Source: Eulemur rufifrons (Eukaryota > Chordata > Mammalia > Primates > Lemuridae). Taken from it: a stretch of DNA of 64,000 nt. A program made the position numbers and the translations under genes. Shown here in pieces: positions 12,411 through 25,165 of this stretch. Under the pieces are notes generated by a model. It made no database searches, had not been told where the DNA came from, and was given only the letters and a program-made list of their open reading frames with translations. The DNA lies in assembly GCF_041146395.1 (NCBI RefSeq), contig NW_027182958.1, positions 124,001-188,000 on the forward strand, in the 5' to 3' direction. Position 1 is the first letter of the stretch. The number at the start of each line of letters is the position of its first letter.

Positions 12411-12596
12411 CTAATTCTCACACTACTTCCATTCCCAGAGGGAAGCAAGCCTACAATACAGCCATGCCATGTGTGAGATGAGGCTCCGCATGAGTCCTGC
12501 ATGTAGGCCTTGTCCCAGGGCCCAGGCAATGATGTGCTTTCGTGGTGACTCCGACCGCACCCCTCTCACCGTAGATTAACCAGGTCCTGTGCCCGT
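12411..12596 (-). repeat. Cassette B, GTGCTTTCGTGG variant
   Basis: Inverted B of the same variant as 58808, its mirror partner; both replace the ACACCACACCATCG box. Confidence 0.76.
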
Positions 12597-13135
12597 AAAC
12601 TGACCGATACATCTAAGCCCTACCACCAACCCTAACCCCTGACCCTGAACCTAAGCCCCGAGCCTAAAGCCCAACACTAACTCTAAACCCTTACCCTAAA
12701 ACTAATCCTGAACCCTAATGCTGACCCCTAAAAGTAACCCTAACCGTGAACAGTAAACCTAACCCTAACCTCTAACACAAACCCTAACACATAACTCAAA
12801 CCCTAAAACTAACCCTAACCCTTAACCCTAAACCTAAACCCTAACCCTAACTCTTAACCTTAACACTAACAGTTAACGCTCACGCTAACCTTTAATCCTA
12901 ACCCTAATCCTAATCTTGAACCCGAAACCTAACACTTAACCCTAACCCTGTACCTAACCCTAACCCTCTAGCAAACCCTAACCCCTCATCTTAACCCTAA
13001 CCGTAAACGTCAACCCTAAACCGAACTGTAACCATTAAACCTAAGAGTAACCTTTAACCCTAACCCTAATCCCTAACCCTAAGCCCTCACCCTAACACTA
13101 AACTTCATTCTTAACCCTAACCATATTCCTAACCC

Positions 13136-13342
13136 TAAATCTAATTCTCAGACTTCTTGCTTTCTTAGAGTTTAGAAAGCCTGCAATCTTCCCATGCCAT
13201 GCGTGAAAGGAGGCTCTACCACTGTGTCCTGCATGAAACCCACGGGCCCATACCCAGAGTCCGATACAGTGGGATCCTGGTGACAATTCCAGTCCCCTAA
13301 CCTCCCCCCACCCCCGCCTAAGGCAGACAGGGCCCGTGCGCT
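13136..13342 (-). repeat. Cassette A
   Basis: Inverted A with TTTCTTAGAGTTTAGAAAGC on +. The TCTAAGAAAGCAAG form is typical of the 1.87-kb HOR cassettes. Mirror partner 58084. It is the only HOR-type cassette of the inner CCCTAA arm, against seven in the + arm HOR block. Confidence 0.78.
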
Positions 13343-14969
13343 AAGCATAAACAATACCTGTAACAGATATCCCTCACCCTGAACATAACACCTAACCCTG
13401 TTCCTATTTCTCCCCTTAACACGGAAACCTCACAGTGAGCCTAACTTTAACCTCTTATCCTAACGTTAGTGCATAACCCATTCCCTGAGAACAACCCCTA
13501 TCCCATAATTCTAACCCTGTCTCCTAGTCATCACTGTAACACCTAATCCCTAACCCTAATTCTCAACCGCTAACTCTAACCGTAACCCTGCCTACAACCC
13601 TAACACTGACAGTAACCCTTACTTCTAACCCCAACGCTATGCCTAATAAAAACCCTTAACCCTTCACCCTAACCCCTAAGCCTTACCCTAACCCTTAACC
13701 CTAATCCTAATCCTATCCATTCAACCTAACCCTAGCTCTTAAAGCTAACCCTAAACCTTACCCTCACGACTAGACCTAACCCTGACACTAACCTAACACC
13801 TAACCCTAACCATAACCCCTACAGCTAACCCTAACCCTGAACCCTAAACCTAACCCTAACACTGAACCCTCACTATATCCCCAACCTCTAAGCCTAATCC
13901 TAACCATTAACCCTCACCCTAACACTTAAACTGGACCATAACACTAAACATTAACCCTAACACTAAACTTTAACCCTAAACCTGAGCACAACCCTTAACC
14001 CTAATCCTATCCTTTTACCCTAAACCTAACCCCGAAACCTAACCCTAACACTAACCCCAATCCTAATTCTAACCATACCCCTTCATAAAACACTAACTCC
14101 TAACCCTAACACTTACCAAAAACCCTAATCGCTAATCCCTAACACTAACGCTTAACCTTTACCGTAACCGTTAACCCTCACCCTAACCCTTAACACTGAC
14201 CCTAACCTTAACCTTTAATCTAAGCATGACCCTTAACCCTAACAGTAAGGAAAACCCTCACGCCAACCTTATCCCTTATCCCTAACCCTAACACTACAGC
14301 TAAAAATAACACTAACCTTTGATCCTTAAACCTAACCCCTAACACTTGTTTAACCCCAAACCCTAACCCTAATCCTAAGCATTAAACCTAACCCTATCTC
14401 TTAACCCTTACTCTAACGCCTAGATCTAACCCTAAATCTAACCTACCACCTAATCCTAACCTTAAGCCCTAATGCTAACTCTAACCCTGAACCCTAAACC
14501 TACCCGTAAACCCTTAACACTAACCCTATCCATAAACCTTAAATCTGACCCTAACCATTACCCGCACCCAAACATTTAACCCTGACCCTAACCCTAATCC
14601 TTAACGATAAACTTAACACTAAACCGCAACCCTAAGCCCAACACTTAACCCTAATCCTAACCCTTGACCCTAAGCCTAACCCTAACCCCTAACCCTAAAC
14701 CTAAGCCTAACCCCAACCTGAACACTTAATCTTCACCCTTACCCTTAACCCTCACACCAACCCTACTCCTAATCTTTAACCATGAAGCTAACACTGAAGC
14801 CTACCCCTGTGCCAAACGCTAAACCCAAACCTTAACCCTATCCCTGAGACTTAACCGTAAACCTAACTGTAACTGTTAAACCTAACACTAACCTTTAACC
14901 CCAACCCCTAACCCAATACCCCACCCTGACACTAATCTTCATCCCCAAACATTACCAGAATCCTACCCC

Positions 14970-15172
14970 TAAATCTAATTCTCAGAGTTCTTGCTTTCTC
15001 AGAGTTTAGAAAGCCTACAATCCTCCCATGCCATGAGTAAAAGGGGGCTCTGCCACTGTGTCCTGCATGAAACCCAGGAGCCCATACCCAGCGTACGATA
15101 GAGTGGGTTCCCGGGGACAATCCCATCCCCCTAACCCCCGCCCCCCACCCAGTGCAGACAGGGCCCGTACGC
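14970..15172 (-). repeat. Cassette A
   Basis: Inverted A of the ACTCATGGCATG subfamily; mirror partner 55636. It lies ~0.53 kb from the A-prime at 15504, as 55636 lies ~0.52 kb from 55118. Confidence 0.78.
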
Positions 15173-15503
15173 TAAGTATAAACACTACCCCTAACAGATA
15201 ACTCTCACCCTGAACATAACACCTAACCCTGATCCTATTGCTCACCTTAAAACATAAACCTCCCCGTAACCCTAACTTAGCCCCTTAACTTAACGTGAAT
15301 GCATAAAACCTTGAGAAGAAGCCCTATCCTGTAATTCTAATCCTAAACCATAGTCATAACCGTAACACCTCATCCCTAATTCTAAAACGTCAACCCTAAC
15401 CTTCACCCTACCAGCAACCCTAACCCTAACCCTAACCCCTAACCCTAAGCCCTCACCCTAACCACTAATCTTCATCCCTAAACCGTGCCTTAATCCTAAC
15501 CCG

Positions 15504-15702
15504 AAATCTAATTCTCAGACTTCTTGCTTTCTCAGAGTTTTGAAAGCCTACAATCCTACTAAGCCATGCATGAAAGCCGGCTCTGCCACAGTGTCCTGCA
15601 TGAAACCCAGAGGCCCATACACTGCGTATGATAGAGTGGGTTCCCAGCGACCATCACAGACCCCTAACTTCGCCTCCTAGTGCATACAGGGCCCGTGCCC
15701 TA
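15504..15702 (-). repeat. Cassette A-prime
   Basis: Carries the CTACTAAGCCATGCATGAAA marker on +. It is the innermost A-type cassette of the inverted arm; mirror partner 55118. Confidence 0.8.
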
Positions 15703-16304
15703 AGGATAAACCCTACCCCTCACCCATAACCCTAACCCAGAACATAACACCTAACCCTGATCCTACTGCTCACCTTAACACGTAAACCTCACCGTAACCT
15801 TAACTTTAACCCCTTATCCTAACGTTAATGCATCACACCCTGAGAACAAGCCCTATAGTGTAATTCTAACCCTAACTCCTAGCTATAACCATAACACCTA
15901 ATCCCTAATTCTGAAACGCCAACCCTAACCTTAACCCTACCAACAACACTAACACTAACCCTAAACCCTTACCCTAACCCTACGCCTAAAAATAACCCTA
16001 ACCTTTGATCCTTAGTCATTACCCATAACCTTAACCCTAACCCTCAACCCTAATCCCAATCCTTAACCATTAAACGTAACCCTAACTCTTAACCCTAACC
16101 CTAACCTTTACCCTAATGCCTAGAGATCTAACCCCAACACTGACCTACAGTTACACTAACCCTACCCTCTAATGCTAACCTTAAACTTGAACTATACACC
16201 TGACCCTTAACCCTAACCCTATCCCTAACCCCCTTACCCTAACTCTAACTGTTAACCCTCACCCTAATCCTCAACCCTGACCCTAACCTTAAACCTTAAT
16301 CCTA

Positions 16305-16438
16305 ACCATGCGTTTGATGAGCCTCTGCCTTTGTCCTGAGTGACAGTTGAAGCCCAACACCCAGGGTAAGATGAAGTGGGGACGCAGCCTTGCTCCACAC
16401 CCACAGTGCCCCGTACAATAGACGGGGCCCGTGCCCTA
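16305..16438 (-). repeat. Cassette C
   Basis: A shorter cassette with an ATGCGTTTGATGAGCCTCTG segment and a GACGGGGCCCGTGCCC end on +. It lacks the GTAGGCTT tail and abuts hexamer DNA directly. It occurs once per arm; its inverted partner at 38451 is closely similar, including the flanking hexamer words. Minus-strand frames across it are not convincing genes. Confidence 0.82.
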
Positions 16439-16686
16439 ACACACACCGTTAAACGTAAGCCCTAACCCTATCACTAAACCAAACCCTTAGTAAGCCCTGA
16501 ATCTAACTCCTAACAGTAACCCTAATCCCTGACCCTTACTCTTGCCTCTCACCGTAAACCTAAACCCAACCACTAAACATAATCCTATTCTCTAACCCTA
16601 ACAGTAATCCTAATCTTAATTCTAACCTAAAACCCTAACCCCTAAACCTAATCCTAGTCCCTAACACCTAACCTTAACCTAAACCG
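16439..16686 (-). repeat. Hexamer-like spacer between cassettes C and D
   Basis: About 250 bp of mutated CCCTAA DNA with no other content. It mirrors 38201-38450. Confidence 0.85.
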
Positions 16687-16835
16687 AATTCCAATTCTCA
16701 GAGTTCTTCAATTCAAAAACTTAAAAAAAGCCTACAATCCACCAATGCCGTGTCTGAGATGAGGGTCCGCCCCTATGTCCTGCATGACAGGCAGGCGCCA
16801 ATGCCCAGGGTACTATGGAGTGGAGTCCTGGGGTC
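16687..16835 (-). repeat. Cassette D, satellite boundary
   Basis: The last cassette before the satellite. It has CAGAGTTCTTCAATTCAAAA, GGGTCCGCCCCTATGTCCTG, CATGACAGGCAGGCGCCAAT and TACTATGGAGTGGAGTCCTG on +. It is unique to the boundary and its inverse is at 38052-38200. Only here does a cassette touch the satellite: the first satellite monomer starts immediately, with TGTAGGCTTGCTAAACTCC. Cassette tail and satellite motif face opposite ways across this ~100-bp stretch. Confidence 0.85.
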
Positions 16836-18130
16836 TGTAGGCTTGCTAAACTCCAGTTTGGAAGAATTGCTATAGTCATATATAAGGACGCTTACATTTA
16901 CTTATAGAAAGCAACTATTGGTGTGTGATTTGTAGGCTTGCCTTACTCTAGTTTGGATGAAGAAGCTGAATCATATATAGGAATATTAGCTTTGAGTTAG
17001 AGGAAGCATCTATGGGGGGTGCTTTTTTGGCTTGTTAAACTCTGGTTTGGAAGAAGTTCGAGAGTCTTATATAGGAACGATATCATTCTTTCAGAGAAAG
17101 CAATTATAGGGAGTTGGTTTGTAGGCTTGCTAAGCTCTAGTTTGGAGGAAGGCGAGAGTCATATATAGGAACGTTTACGTTCACATAAAGCATCTACGGG
17201 GGGACGGTTTCTAGGCTTCCTAAACTCTAGCTTGGAAAAAGAGGACAGTTATGTATAGGAACTCTCGGCGGGGGATTTGTAGCATTGCTAAAATCTTAGA
17301 TTGGAAAAGTTGCGAGAGTCATACATAGGAATGTTAACATTCACTCAATGAAAGCAACTATAAGGGGTGCTTTCCAGGCTGGCTACACTCTAATTTGGAA
17401 AAAGTGCGACAGTCATATATAGGAAGGCTTATATTCACTCAGACAAAGCAATTATGTGTAGGTGTATAGTAGGCATGCTAACTCTAGTTTGGAAAATTTC
17501 GAGAGCCATGTATAGGAAAGCTTACAGTAACTTAGAGAAAGCAACGAACAGGGGTGGAGTGTAGGCTTGCTAAACTCTAGTTTGGAGGAAGTGCCATAGT
17601 CATATATAGGAACGCTTAAATTCGTTCAGAGAAAACAGCTGTCGGGGATTGGTTTGTAGACTTATTCAACTCTAGTTTGGAAGAAGTGCGAGAGACATAT
17701 ATAGGAATGTTTACATTGACTCAAAGAAAGCAACTATGGGGGAGTGTTATTTTGGCATGCCAGATGCTAGTTAGGAAGAAGTACAAGACTCATATATAGG
17801 AACGCTTAAATTCACACAGCGAGAGCAACTACGGAGTAGTGTCAGGTAGACATGTTAAAGTCTAGCTTGGGAGAAGTTCCAGAGTCCTATATAGGAAAGG
17901 TAACAGCCACTTTGAAAAAGCAAGTCTTGGCGGGTTGTTTGTAGGCCTGCAAAACCCTGTTTTAGTTGAAGTGTGAGAATCATATATGAGAACGCTTACA
18001 TTCACTCAGAGAAAGCAACGATGGGGTTGTTTGTAGGCTTACTAAACTGCAGTTTGGAAGAAGCACGAGAATCACATATAGGAACACATACATTTTGACG
18101 CACTGAAAGTAACTATGGGGTGGTGTCTTA
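16836..18130 (+). repeat. Outer satellite zone, unordered monomers
   Basis: About 14 monomers with no fixed order of subtypes. Most keep the GTAGGCTTGC start, the form closest to the cassette tail. They differ widely in the 3' half (GCATCTATGGGG, GCAATTATAGGG, GCATCTACGGGG). This is the pattern expected of old, no longer homogenised edge monomers. Mirror zone: about 36755-38051. Confidence 0.7.
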
Positions 18131-20757
18131 TAGGCATGCTAAACTCTAGTTTGGACGAAGTTTGAGAATCACATATAAGAAAGCTTAGAGTCACTTAGAG
18201 AAAGCAAATCTCTGGTTGTGGAATGTAGGCCTGCTAAACTCTATTTTGGTTTAAGACGGCGTGGTGGTTTGTAGGCATACTAAACTCTAGTTTGGAAGAA
18301 GTAGGAGAATGATATATGGGAACGCTTACATTCACGTAGAGAAAGCAATTATGGGGTGGCGTTTTTGTAGCCATGCTAATCTCTAGTTTGGAAGAAGTTA
18401 AGGAGTAATATATAGGAAAGGGTATAGTCATAGAAACCAACTCTCGGGGGATGTTTTGTACACCTGCAAAACTCCAGTTTGGAAGTGGGGGAGAGTCATA
18501 TTGGGGACCGCGTGCATTCACTCAGAGAAATCAACGATGGGATTGTGATTTGTAGGCATAGTCAACTCTAGTTTGGAAGAAGTACGAGAATCGTATATAG
18601 GAACGCTTACCTTCACGCAGAGAAAGCAACTATGGAGTGATGTTTGTATGCCTACTAAAATATAGTTTGGAGGAAGTTCGAGAGCCATATCTGGGAAGCT
18701 TACAGTCACTTAGAGAAAGCAACTCTCGGGGGTGTTTCGTAGGCCTGCTAAACTCTATTTTCAATGAAGTGTTAGAATAATATATGGGAACTCAGTGAAA
18801 GCAACGTTGTGGTTGTGGTTCCTAGGCATACTAACCTGTAATTTGGAAGAAGCAAGAGAATCACATGTAGAACCGCTTACATTCCGGCACCGAATGCAAC
18901 TATGGGGTGGTGTTTTGTAGGCTTGCAAAACTCTAGTTTGGACGAAGTTTGAGAGTCATATATAGGAAAGTTTACAGTCACGTAGAGAAAGCAACTCTCT
19001 GGGTGTGGAATGTAGAGTTATTTTGGTTGAAATAGAGTTATTTTGGTTGAAGTGTGAGAGTCATATATGGGAACGCTTACATTCACTCAGAGAAAACGTT
19101 TGCGTGGTGGTTTGTAGGGCATACTAAACTGTAGTTTGGAAGAAGTACGAGAGTCCTATATAGGAACACTGACATTCACGCAGAGAAAGCACTTATGGCG
19201 TCAGGTTTTGTGGGCATGCTAAACTGCAGTTTGGAAGAAGTTAGAGAACCTTATACAGGAAAGATTACCGTCACCTAGGGAAAACAACTCTCGGGAGATT
19301 TTTTTTGTACACATGCTAAACTCTAATTTGGATGAAGTGTGAGAGTCAAACATGGGACCGCTTACATTCCCTCAGAGAAACAACACTGGGGTGGTTTTTG
19401 TAGGCATACTAAATAGTTTGGAAGAAGTACGAGAATGATATTTGGGAACGCTTACATTCACACAGAGAAAGCAACTACGGGGTGGTGTTTTGTAAGCATG
19501 CTATAGTTTGGAAGAAGTTCTAAACCTGAACAGTCACTTAGAGAAAGCAACTCTTGGTGGGTGATTTTTAGGTCTGCTAAATTGTATTTTGAAAGAAGTA
19601 CCAGAGTCATATATACTAATGCTTACATTCATGCAAAGAAAAAACCATGGGGTGATGTTTTGTGGGCATGTTAACCTGTAGTTTGGAAGAAGTTGGAGAG
19701 TCTTATTTAGGAAAGCTTACAGTCACCTAGAGAAAGCAACTCTCGGGAGAGCCTTTCTTGGCCTGCTAAACTCTACTTTGCATCAATTGTGAGAGTCAAA
19801 CATGGGAATGCTTTCATTCATTCAGAGAACGCAACGTTTGGGTGGTGGTTTGTAGGCATTCTAAACTGTATTTTGGAGGAAGTACGAGAGTCATATATAT
19901 GAACGCTTACATTCAGGCAAAGAAAGCAACTCTGGGGTCGTATTTTGTTGGCATGCTAAACTGTGGTTTGGAAGAAGTTCGAGAGTCTTATATAGGAAAG
20001 ATTACAGTGACACAGAGAAAACAACTCTCGGAAGTTTATTCGTAGGCCTGCTAAACTCTAACTTGGATGAAATGTGAGAACGCTTGCATTCATTCACTTA
20101 GAGAAAGAAACATCGTGATGGTTTGAAGGCATAATAACTGTAGTTGGGAAGAAGTAGGAGAGTCATATATATGAACCGTTACATTCACGCAGAGAAAGCA
20201 ACTGTGGGGTGGCGATGTATGCATGTTAATCTGTAGTTTGGCGGAAGTGCGAGAGTCATATCTGGGGAAAATTACAGTCACTTAGAGAAAGGAACCATCT
20301 TGGGCTGGTTTGTAGATCTGCTAAATTCTATTTTGGAAACAGAGTGTGAGTCATATATGGGAACGCTTATGTTCACTCAGAGAAAGCAACCACGGTGTGG
20401 TGTTTTGTTGGCATGGTGTAGTTTGAAAGAAGTTGGAGATTCTTATATAGGAAAGTTTACAGTCACCTAGAGAAAGCAACTCACGGGGTGTGGTTTGTAG
20501 GCCTGCTAAACTCTAATTTAGATGAAGTGAGAGAGGCATATATATGAACGCTTATATTGATTCCGAGAAAGCAACTATGGGGTGGTGTTTTGTAGGCATG
20601 CTAAAATATAATTTGGAAGAAGTTCGAAAACAGACAGTCACTTAGAGAAAGCAACTCTCGGCGGTTGATTTTTCGGTGTGCTAAACTGTATTTTGAAAGA
20701 AGTACCAGAGTCATATATACAAACGCTTACATTCATTCAGAGAAAGCAACTCTGGGG
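18131..20757 (+). repeat. Satellite zone with A-B-C trimer order
   Basis: Monomers recur in a three-step cycle of ~280 bp. Type 1 has GTACGAG, AACGCTTACATTCACGCAG and CTATGGGGTGGTG. Type 2 has TTCGAGAG, AAAGCTTACAGTCACTTAG and CTCTCGGGGG. Type 3 has CCTGCTAAACTCTATTTTGG, GTGTGAGAGTCATATATGGG and CACTCAGAGAAAGCAACG. Example: starts at 18273, 18369 and about 18460, followed by the same order again. One type-3 monomer near 18250 is cut short. Confidence 0.72.
19013..19051 (+). repeat. 19-bp micro-duplication in a type-3 monomer
   Basis: TAGAGTTATTTTGGTTGAA occurs twice, separated by a single A. The identical duplication exists inverted at 35797-35835, so it predates the split of the two satellite arms. 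Confidence 0.85.
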
Positions 20758-22960
20758 TGGTGTTTTCTAGGCATGCTAAACTCTAGTTTGGACGAAGGTT
20801 GAGAATCACATATAAGAAAGCTTAGAGTCGCTTAAAGCAAATCTCTGGGTGTGGAATGTAGGCGTGCTAAACTCTATTTTGGTCTCAGAGTGAGAGTCAT
20901 ATATGGGAAGACTTACATTCCCTCAGAGAAAGCAACGATGGTGTGGTGGTTTGTAGGCATACTGAACTCTAGTTTGGAAGAAGTAAGAGAATGATATAAG
21001 GGAACACTTACATTGATGCAGAGAAAGCAATTATGGGGTGGCTTTTTTGTAGCCATGCTAATCTCTAGTTTGGAAGAAGTTATATAGGAAAGCTTACACT
21101 CATTTATAGAAACCAACTTTCCGGGGATGGACGGTAGGCCTGCAAAACTCTACTTTGGAAGAAGGGGGAGAGTCATATTGGGGCCACGTACATTGACTCA
21201 GAGAAATCAAGGATGGGGTTGTGGTTTGTAGGCATACTAAACTCTAGTTTGGAAGGAGTACGAGAATCATATATAGAAACGCTTACATTCATGCAGAGAA
21301 AGCAACTATGGAGTGATGTTTGTATGCCTACTAAACGATAGTTTGGAGGATGTTCGAGAGTCATATCTGGAAAGCTTACAGTCATTTAGAGAAAGCAACT
21401 CTCTGGGGGTGGTTCGTAGGCCTGCTAAACTCTATTTTCAATGAAGTGTTAGAATCATATACAGGAACGCTTACATTCACTCAGAGAAAGCAACGTTGGG
21501 GTGGCCGTTTTTGAGCATACTAAACTCTACTTTGGAAGAGGTACGAGAGACATAAATACGAACGCTTACATTAACACAGAGAAAGCAAATACGGGGTGCT
21601 GTAGTGCAGGCATGCTAAACTATAGATTAGAAGTTCGAAAGTTGACAGTCACTTAGAGAAAGCAACTCTTGGCGGGTGATTTTTAGGTCTCCTAAATTGT
21701 ATTTTGAAAGACGTACCAGTGTCATATACAAACGCTTACATTCATGCAGAGAAAGAAACTATGGGGTGATGTGTTGTGGGGATGCTAAACTGCAGTTTGG
21801 AAGGTGTTCGAGAGTGTTATATAGGATAGCTTACAGTCACCTAGAGAAAGCAACACTCGGGACAGCTTTGCAAGCCTCTAAACACTAATTAGCAGCGATT
21901 GTGAGAGTCAAACATGGGAACGCTTACATTCACTCAGAGAACGCAACGTTTGGGTGGTGGTTTGTAAGCATTCTAAACTGTATTTTGGAGGAAGTAGGAG
22001 AGTCATATATACGAATGCTTACATTCACGCAGAGAAAGCAACTCTGTGGTCGTATTTTGTTGGCATGCTAAACTGTGGTTTGGAAGAAGTTCGAGAGCCT
22101 TATATAGGAAAGATTACAGTGACACAGAGAAAACAACTCTCTGTAGTTTGTTGGTAGGTCTGCTAAACTGTAATTTGGATGAAGTGTGAGAACGCTTGCA
22201 TTCACTCAGAGAAAGAACTTTGTCGTGGTGGTTTGTAGGAATAACAACTGTAGTTCGAAGAAGTAGGAGAGTCATATATGAATGGTTACATTCACGCAGA
22301 GAAAGCAACTGTGGGGTGGCGTATGTAATCATCATAATCTGTAGTTTGGAGGAAGTTCGAGAGTCATATCTGGGGAAAATTAGAGTCACTTAGAGAAAGG
22401 AACCATCGGGGGCTGGTGTGTAGGTCTGCTAAATTCTATTTTGGAAAAAGAGTGAGAGTCATATATGGGAACGCTTATGTTCACTCAGGGAAATCCACGA
22501 TGGGGCGCTGTATTGTTGGCATGCTAAACTGTAGTTTGGAAGAAGTTCGAGAGTCTTATATAGGAAAGTTTACAGTCACCTAGAGAAAGCAACTCACAGG
22601 AGGTGGTTTGTGGGCCGCTAAACTCTAATTTGGATGAAGTGAAAGAGGCATACATGGATACGCTTCATTCACTCAGAGAAAGGTAAATTGGGGTGCCGGT
22701 TTGTAGGTATACTAACTCGTTTGGAAGAAGTACGAGAGTCATATATATGAACGCTTATATGGACGCAGAGAAAGCAACTATGGGGTGGTGTTTTGTAGGC
22801 CTGCTAAAATATAGTTTGGAAGAAGTTCGAAAGCAGACAGTCACTTAGAGAAAGCAACTCTTGGCGGTGGATTTTTAGGTCTGCTAAATTGTATTTTGAA
22901 AGAAGTACCAGTGTCATATATTCAAACGCTTACATTCATGCAGAGAAAGCAACTCTGGGG
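20758..22960 (+). repeat. Satellite HOR unit 1 (2203 bp)
   Basis: Starts at TGGTGTTTTCTAGGCATGCT. It is almost identical to unit 2, including idiosyncratic monomers such as GTGCTGTAGTGCAGGCATGC and GGACAGCTTTGCAAGCC. It lacks a ~0.5-kb internal block found in unit 3. The sequence just before it (19.8-20.75 kb) is a more diverged relative of the end of the unit. Confidence 0.85.
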
Positions 22961-25165
22961 TGGTGTTTTCTAGGCATGCTAAACTCTAGTTTGGACGAAG
23001 TTTGAGAATCACATATAAGAAAGCTTAGAGTCGCTTAAAGCAAATCTCTGGGTGTGGAATGTAGGCGTGCTAAACTCTATTTTGGTCTCAGAGTGAGAGT
23101 CATATATGGGAAGGCTTACATTCCCTCAGAGAAAGCAACGATGGTGTGGTGGTTTGTAGGCATACTGAACTCTAGTTTGGAAGAAGTAGGAGAATGATAT
23201 AAGGGAACGCTTACATTCATGCAGAGAAAGCAATTATGGGGTGGCTTTTTTGTACCCATGGTAATCTCTAGTTTGAAAGAAGTTATATAGGAAAGCTTAC
23301 ACTCATTTATAGAAACCAACTTTCCGGGGATGGACGGTAGGCCTGCAAAACTCTACTTTGGAAGAAGGGGGAGAGTCATATTGGGGCCACGTACATTGAC
23401 TCAGAGAAATCAAGGATGGGGTTGTGGTTTGTAGGCATACTAAACTCCAGTTTGGAAGAAGTACGAGAATCATATATAGGAACGCTTACATTCATGCAGA
23501 GAAAGCAACTATGGAGTGATGTTTGTATGCCTACTAAACGATAGTTTGGAGGATATTCGAGAGTCATATCTGGAAAGCTTACAGTCATTTAGAGAAAGCA
23601 ACTCTCTGGGGGTGGTTCGTAGGCCTGCTAAACTCTATTTTCAATGAAGTGTTAGAATCATATACAGGAACGCTTACATTCACTCAGAGAAAGCAACGTT
23701 GGGGTGGCCGTTTTTGAGCATACTAAACTCTACTTTGGAAGAGGTACGAGAGACATAAATACGAACGCTTACATTAACACAGAGAAAGCAAATACGGGGT
23801 GCTGTAGTGCAGGCATGCTAAACTATAGATTAGAAGTTCGAAAGTTGACAGTCACTTAGAGAAAGCAACTCTTGGCGGGTGATTTTTAGGTCTCCTAAAT
23901 TGTATTTTGAAAGACGTACCAGAGTCATATACAAACGCTTACATTCATGCAGAGAAAGAAACTATGGGGTGATGTGTTGTGGGGATGCTAAACTGCAGTT
24001 TGGAAGGTGTTCGAGAGTGTTATATAGGATAGCTTACAGTCACCTAGAGAAAGCAACACTCGGGACAGCTTTGCAAGCCACTAAACACTAATTAGCAGCG
24101 ATTGTGAGAGTCAAACATGGGAACGCTTACATTCACTCAGAGAACGCAACGTTTGGGTGGTGGTTTGTAAGCATTCTAAACTGTATTTTGGAGGAAGTAG
24201 GAGAGTCATATATACGAATGCTTACATTCACGCAGAGAAAGCAACTCTGTGGTCGTATTTTGTTGGCATGCTAAACTGTGGTTTGGAAGAAGTTCGAGAG
24301 CCTTATATAGGAAAGATTACAGTGACACAGAGAAAACAACTCTCTGTAGTTTGTTGGTAGGTCTGCTAAACTGTAATTTGGATGAAGTGTGAGAACGCTT
24401 GCATTCACTCAGAGAAAGAACTTTGTCGTGGTGGTTTGTAGGAATAACAACTGTAGTTCGAAGAAGTAGGAGAGTCATATATGAATGGTTACATTCACGC
24501 AGAGAAAGCAACTGTGGGGTGGCGTATGTAATCATCATAATCTGTAGTTTGGAGGAAGTTCGAGAGTCATATCTGGGGAAAATTAGAGTCACTTAGAGAA
24601 AGGAACCATCGGGGGCTGGTGTGTAGGTCTGCTAAATTCTATTTTGGAAAAAGAGTGAGAGTCATATATGGGAACGCTTATGTTCACTCAGGGAAATCCA
24701 CGATGGGGCGCTGTATTGTTGGCATGCTAAACTGTAGTTTGGAAGAAGTTCGAGAGTCTTATATAGGAAAGTTTACAGTCACCTAGAGAAAGCAACTCAC
24801 AGGAGGTGGTTTGTGGGCCGCTAAACTCTAATTTGGATGAAGTGAAAGAGGCATACATGGATACGCTTCATTCACTCAGAGAAAGGTAAATTGGGGTGCC
24901 GGTTTGTAGGTATACTAACTCCAGTTTGGAAGAAGTACGAGAGTCATATATATGAACGCTTATATGGACGCAGAGAAAGCAACTATGGGGTGGTGTTTTG
25001 TAGGCCTGCTAAAATATAGTTTGGAAGAAGTTCGAAAGCAGACAGTCACTTAGAGAAAGCAACTCTTGGCGGTGGATTTTTAGGTCTGCTAAATTGTATT
25101 TTGAAAGAAGTACCAGTGTCATATATTCAAACGCTTACATTCATGCAGAGAAAGCAACTCTGGGG
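22961..25165 (+). repeat. Satellite HOR unit 2 (2205 bp)
   Basis: Head-to-tail copy of unit 1 at very high identity by eye, with single-base differences such as near 23258 (CCCATGGTAATCTC) and 23270. It has the same internal deletion as unit 1, so the two share a recent duplication. Confidence 0.85.

Larger units (their letters stand above)
4181..16304 (-). repeat. Degenerate telomere-like array, CCCTAA on +
   Basis: Hexamer-like DNA in the opposite orientation, equally degenerate and without genes. Cassettes, all on the minus strand, follow the order B, A, B, A, partial A, B, A, A, B, A, A-prime, B, A, A, A-prime. Read from the satellite outward, this mirrors the cassettes at 55.1-64.0 kb followed by 1-4.06 kb, with additions and losses. 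Between cassettes I see only mutated hexamers. Confidence 0.92.

Noticed and set aside
16305..16438. Cassette C as a TERRA-type promoter or CpG island
   Set aside because: It is GC-richer than its surroundings but short, with few CpG and no recognisable factor sites. There is no sequence evidence for transcription.
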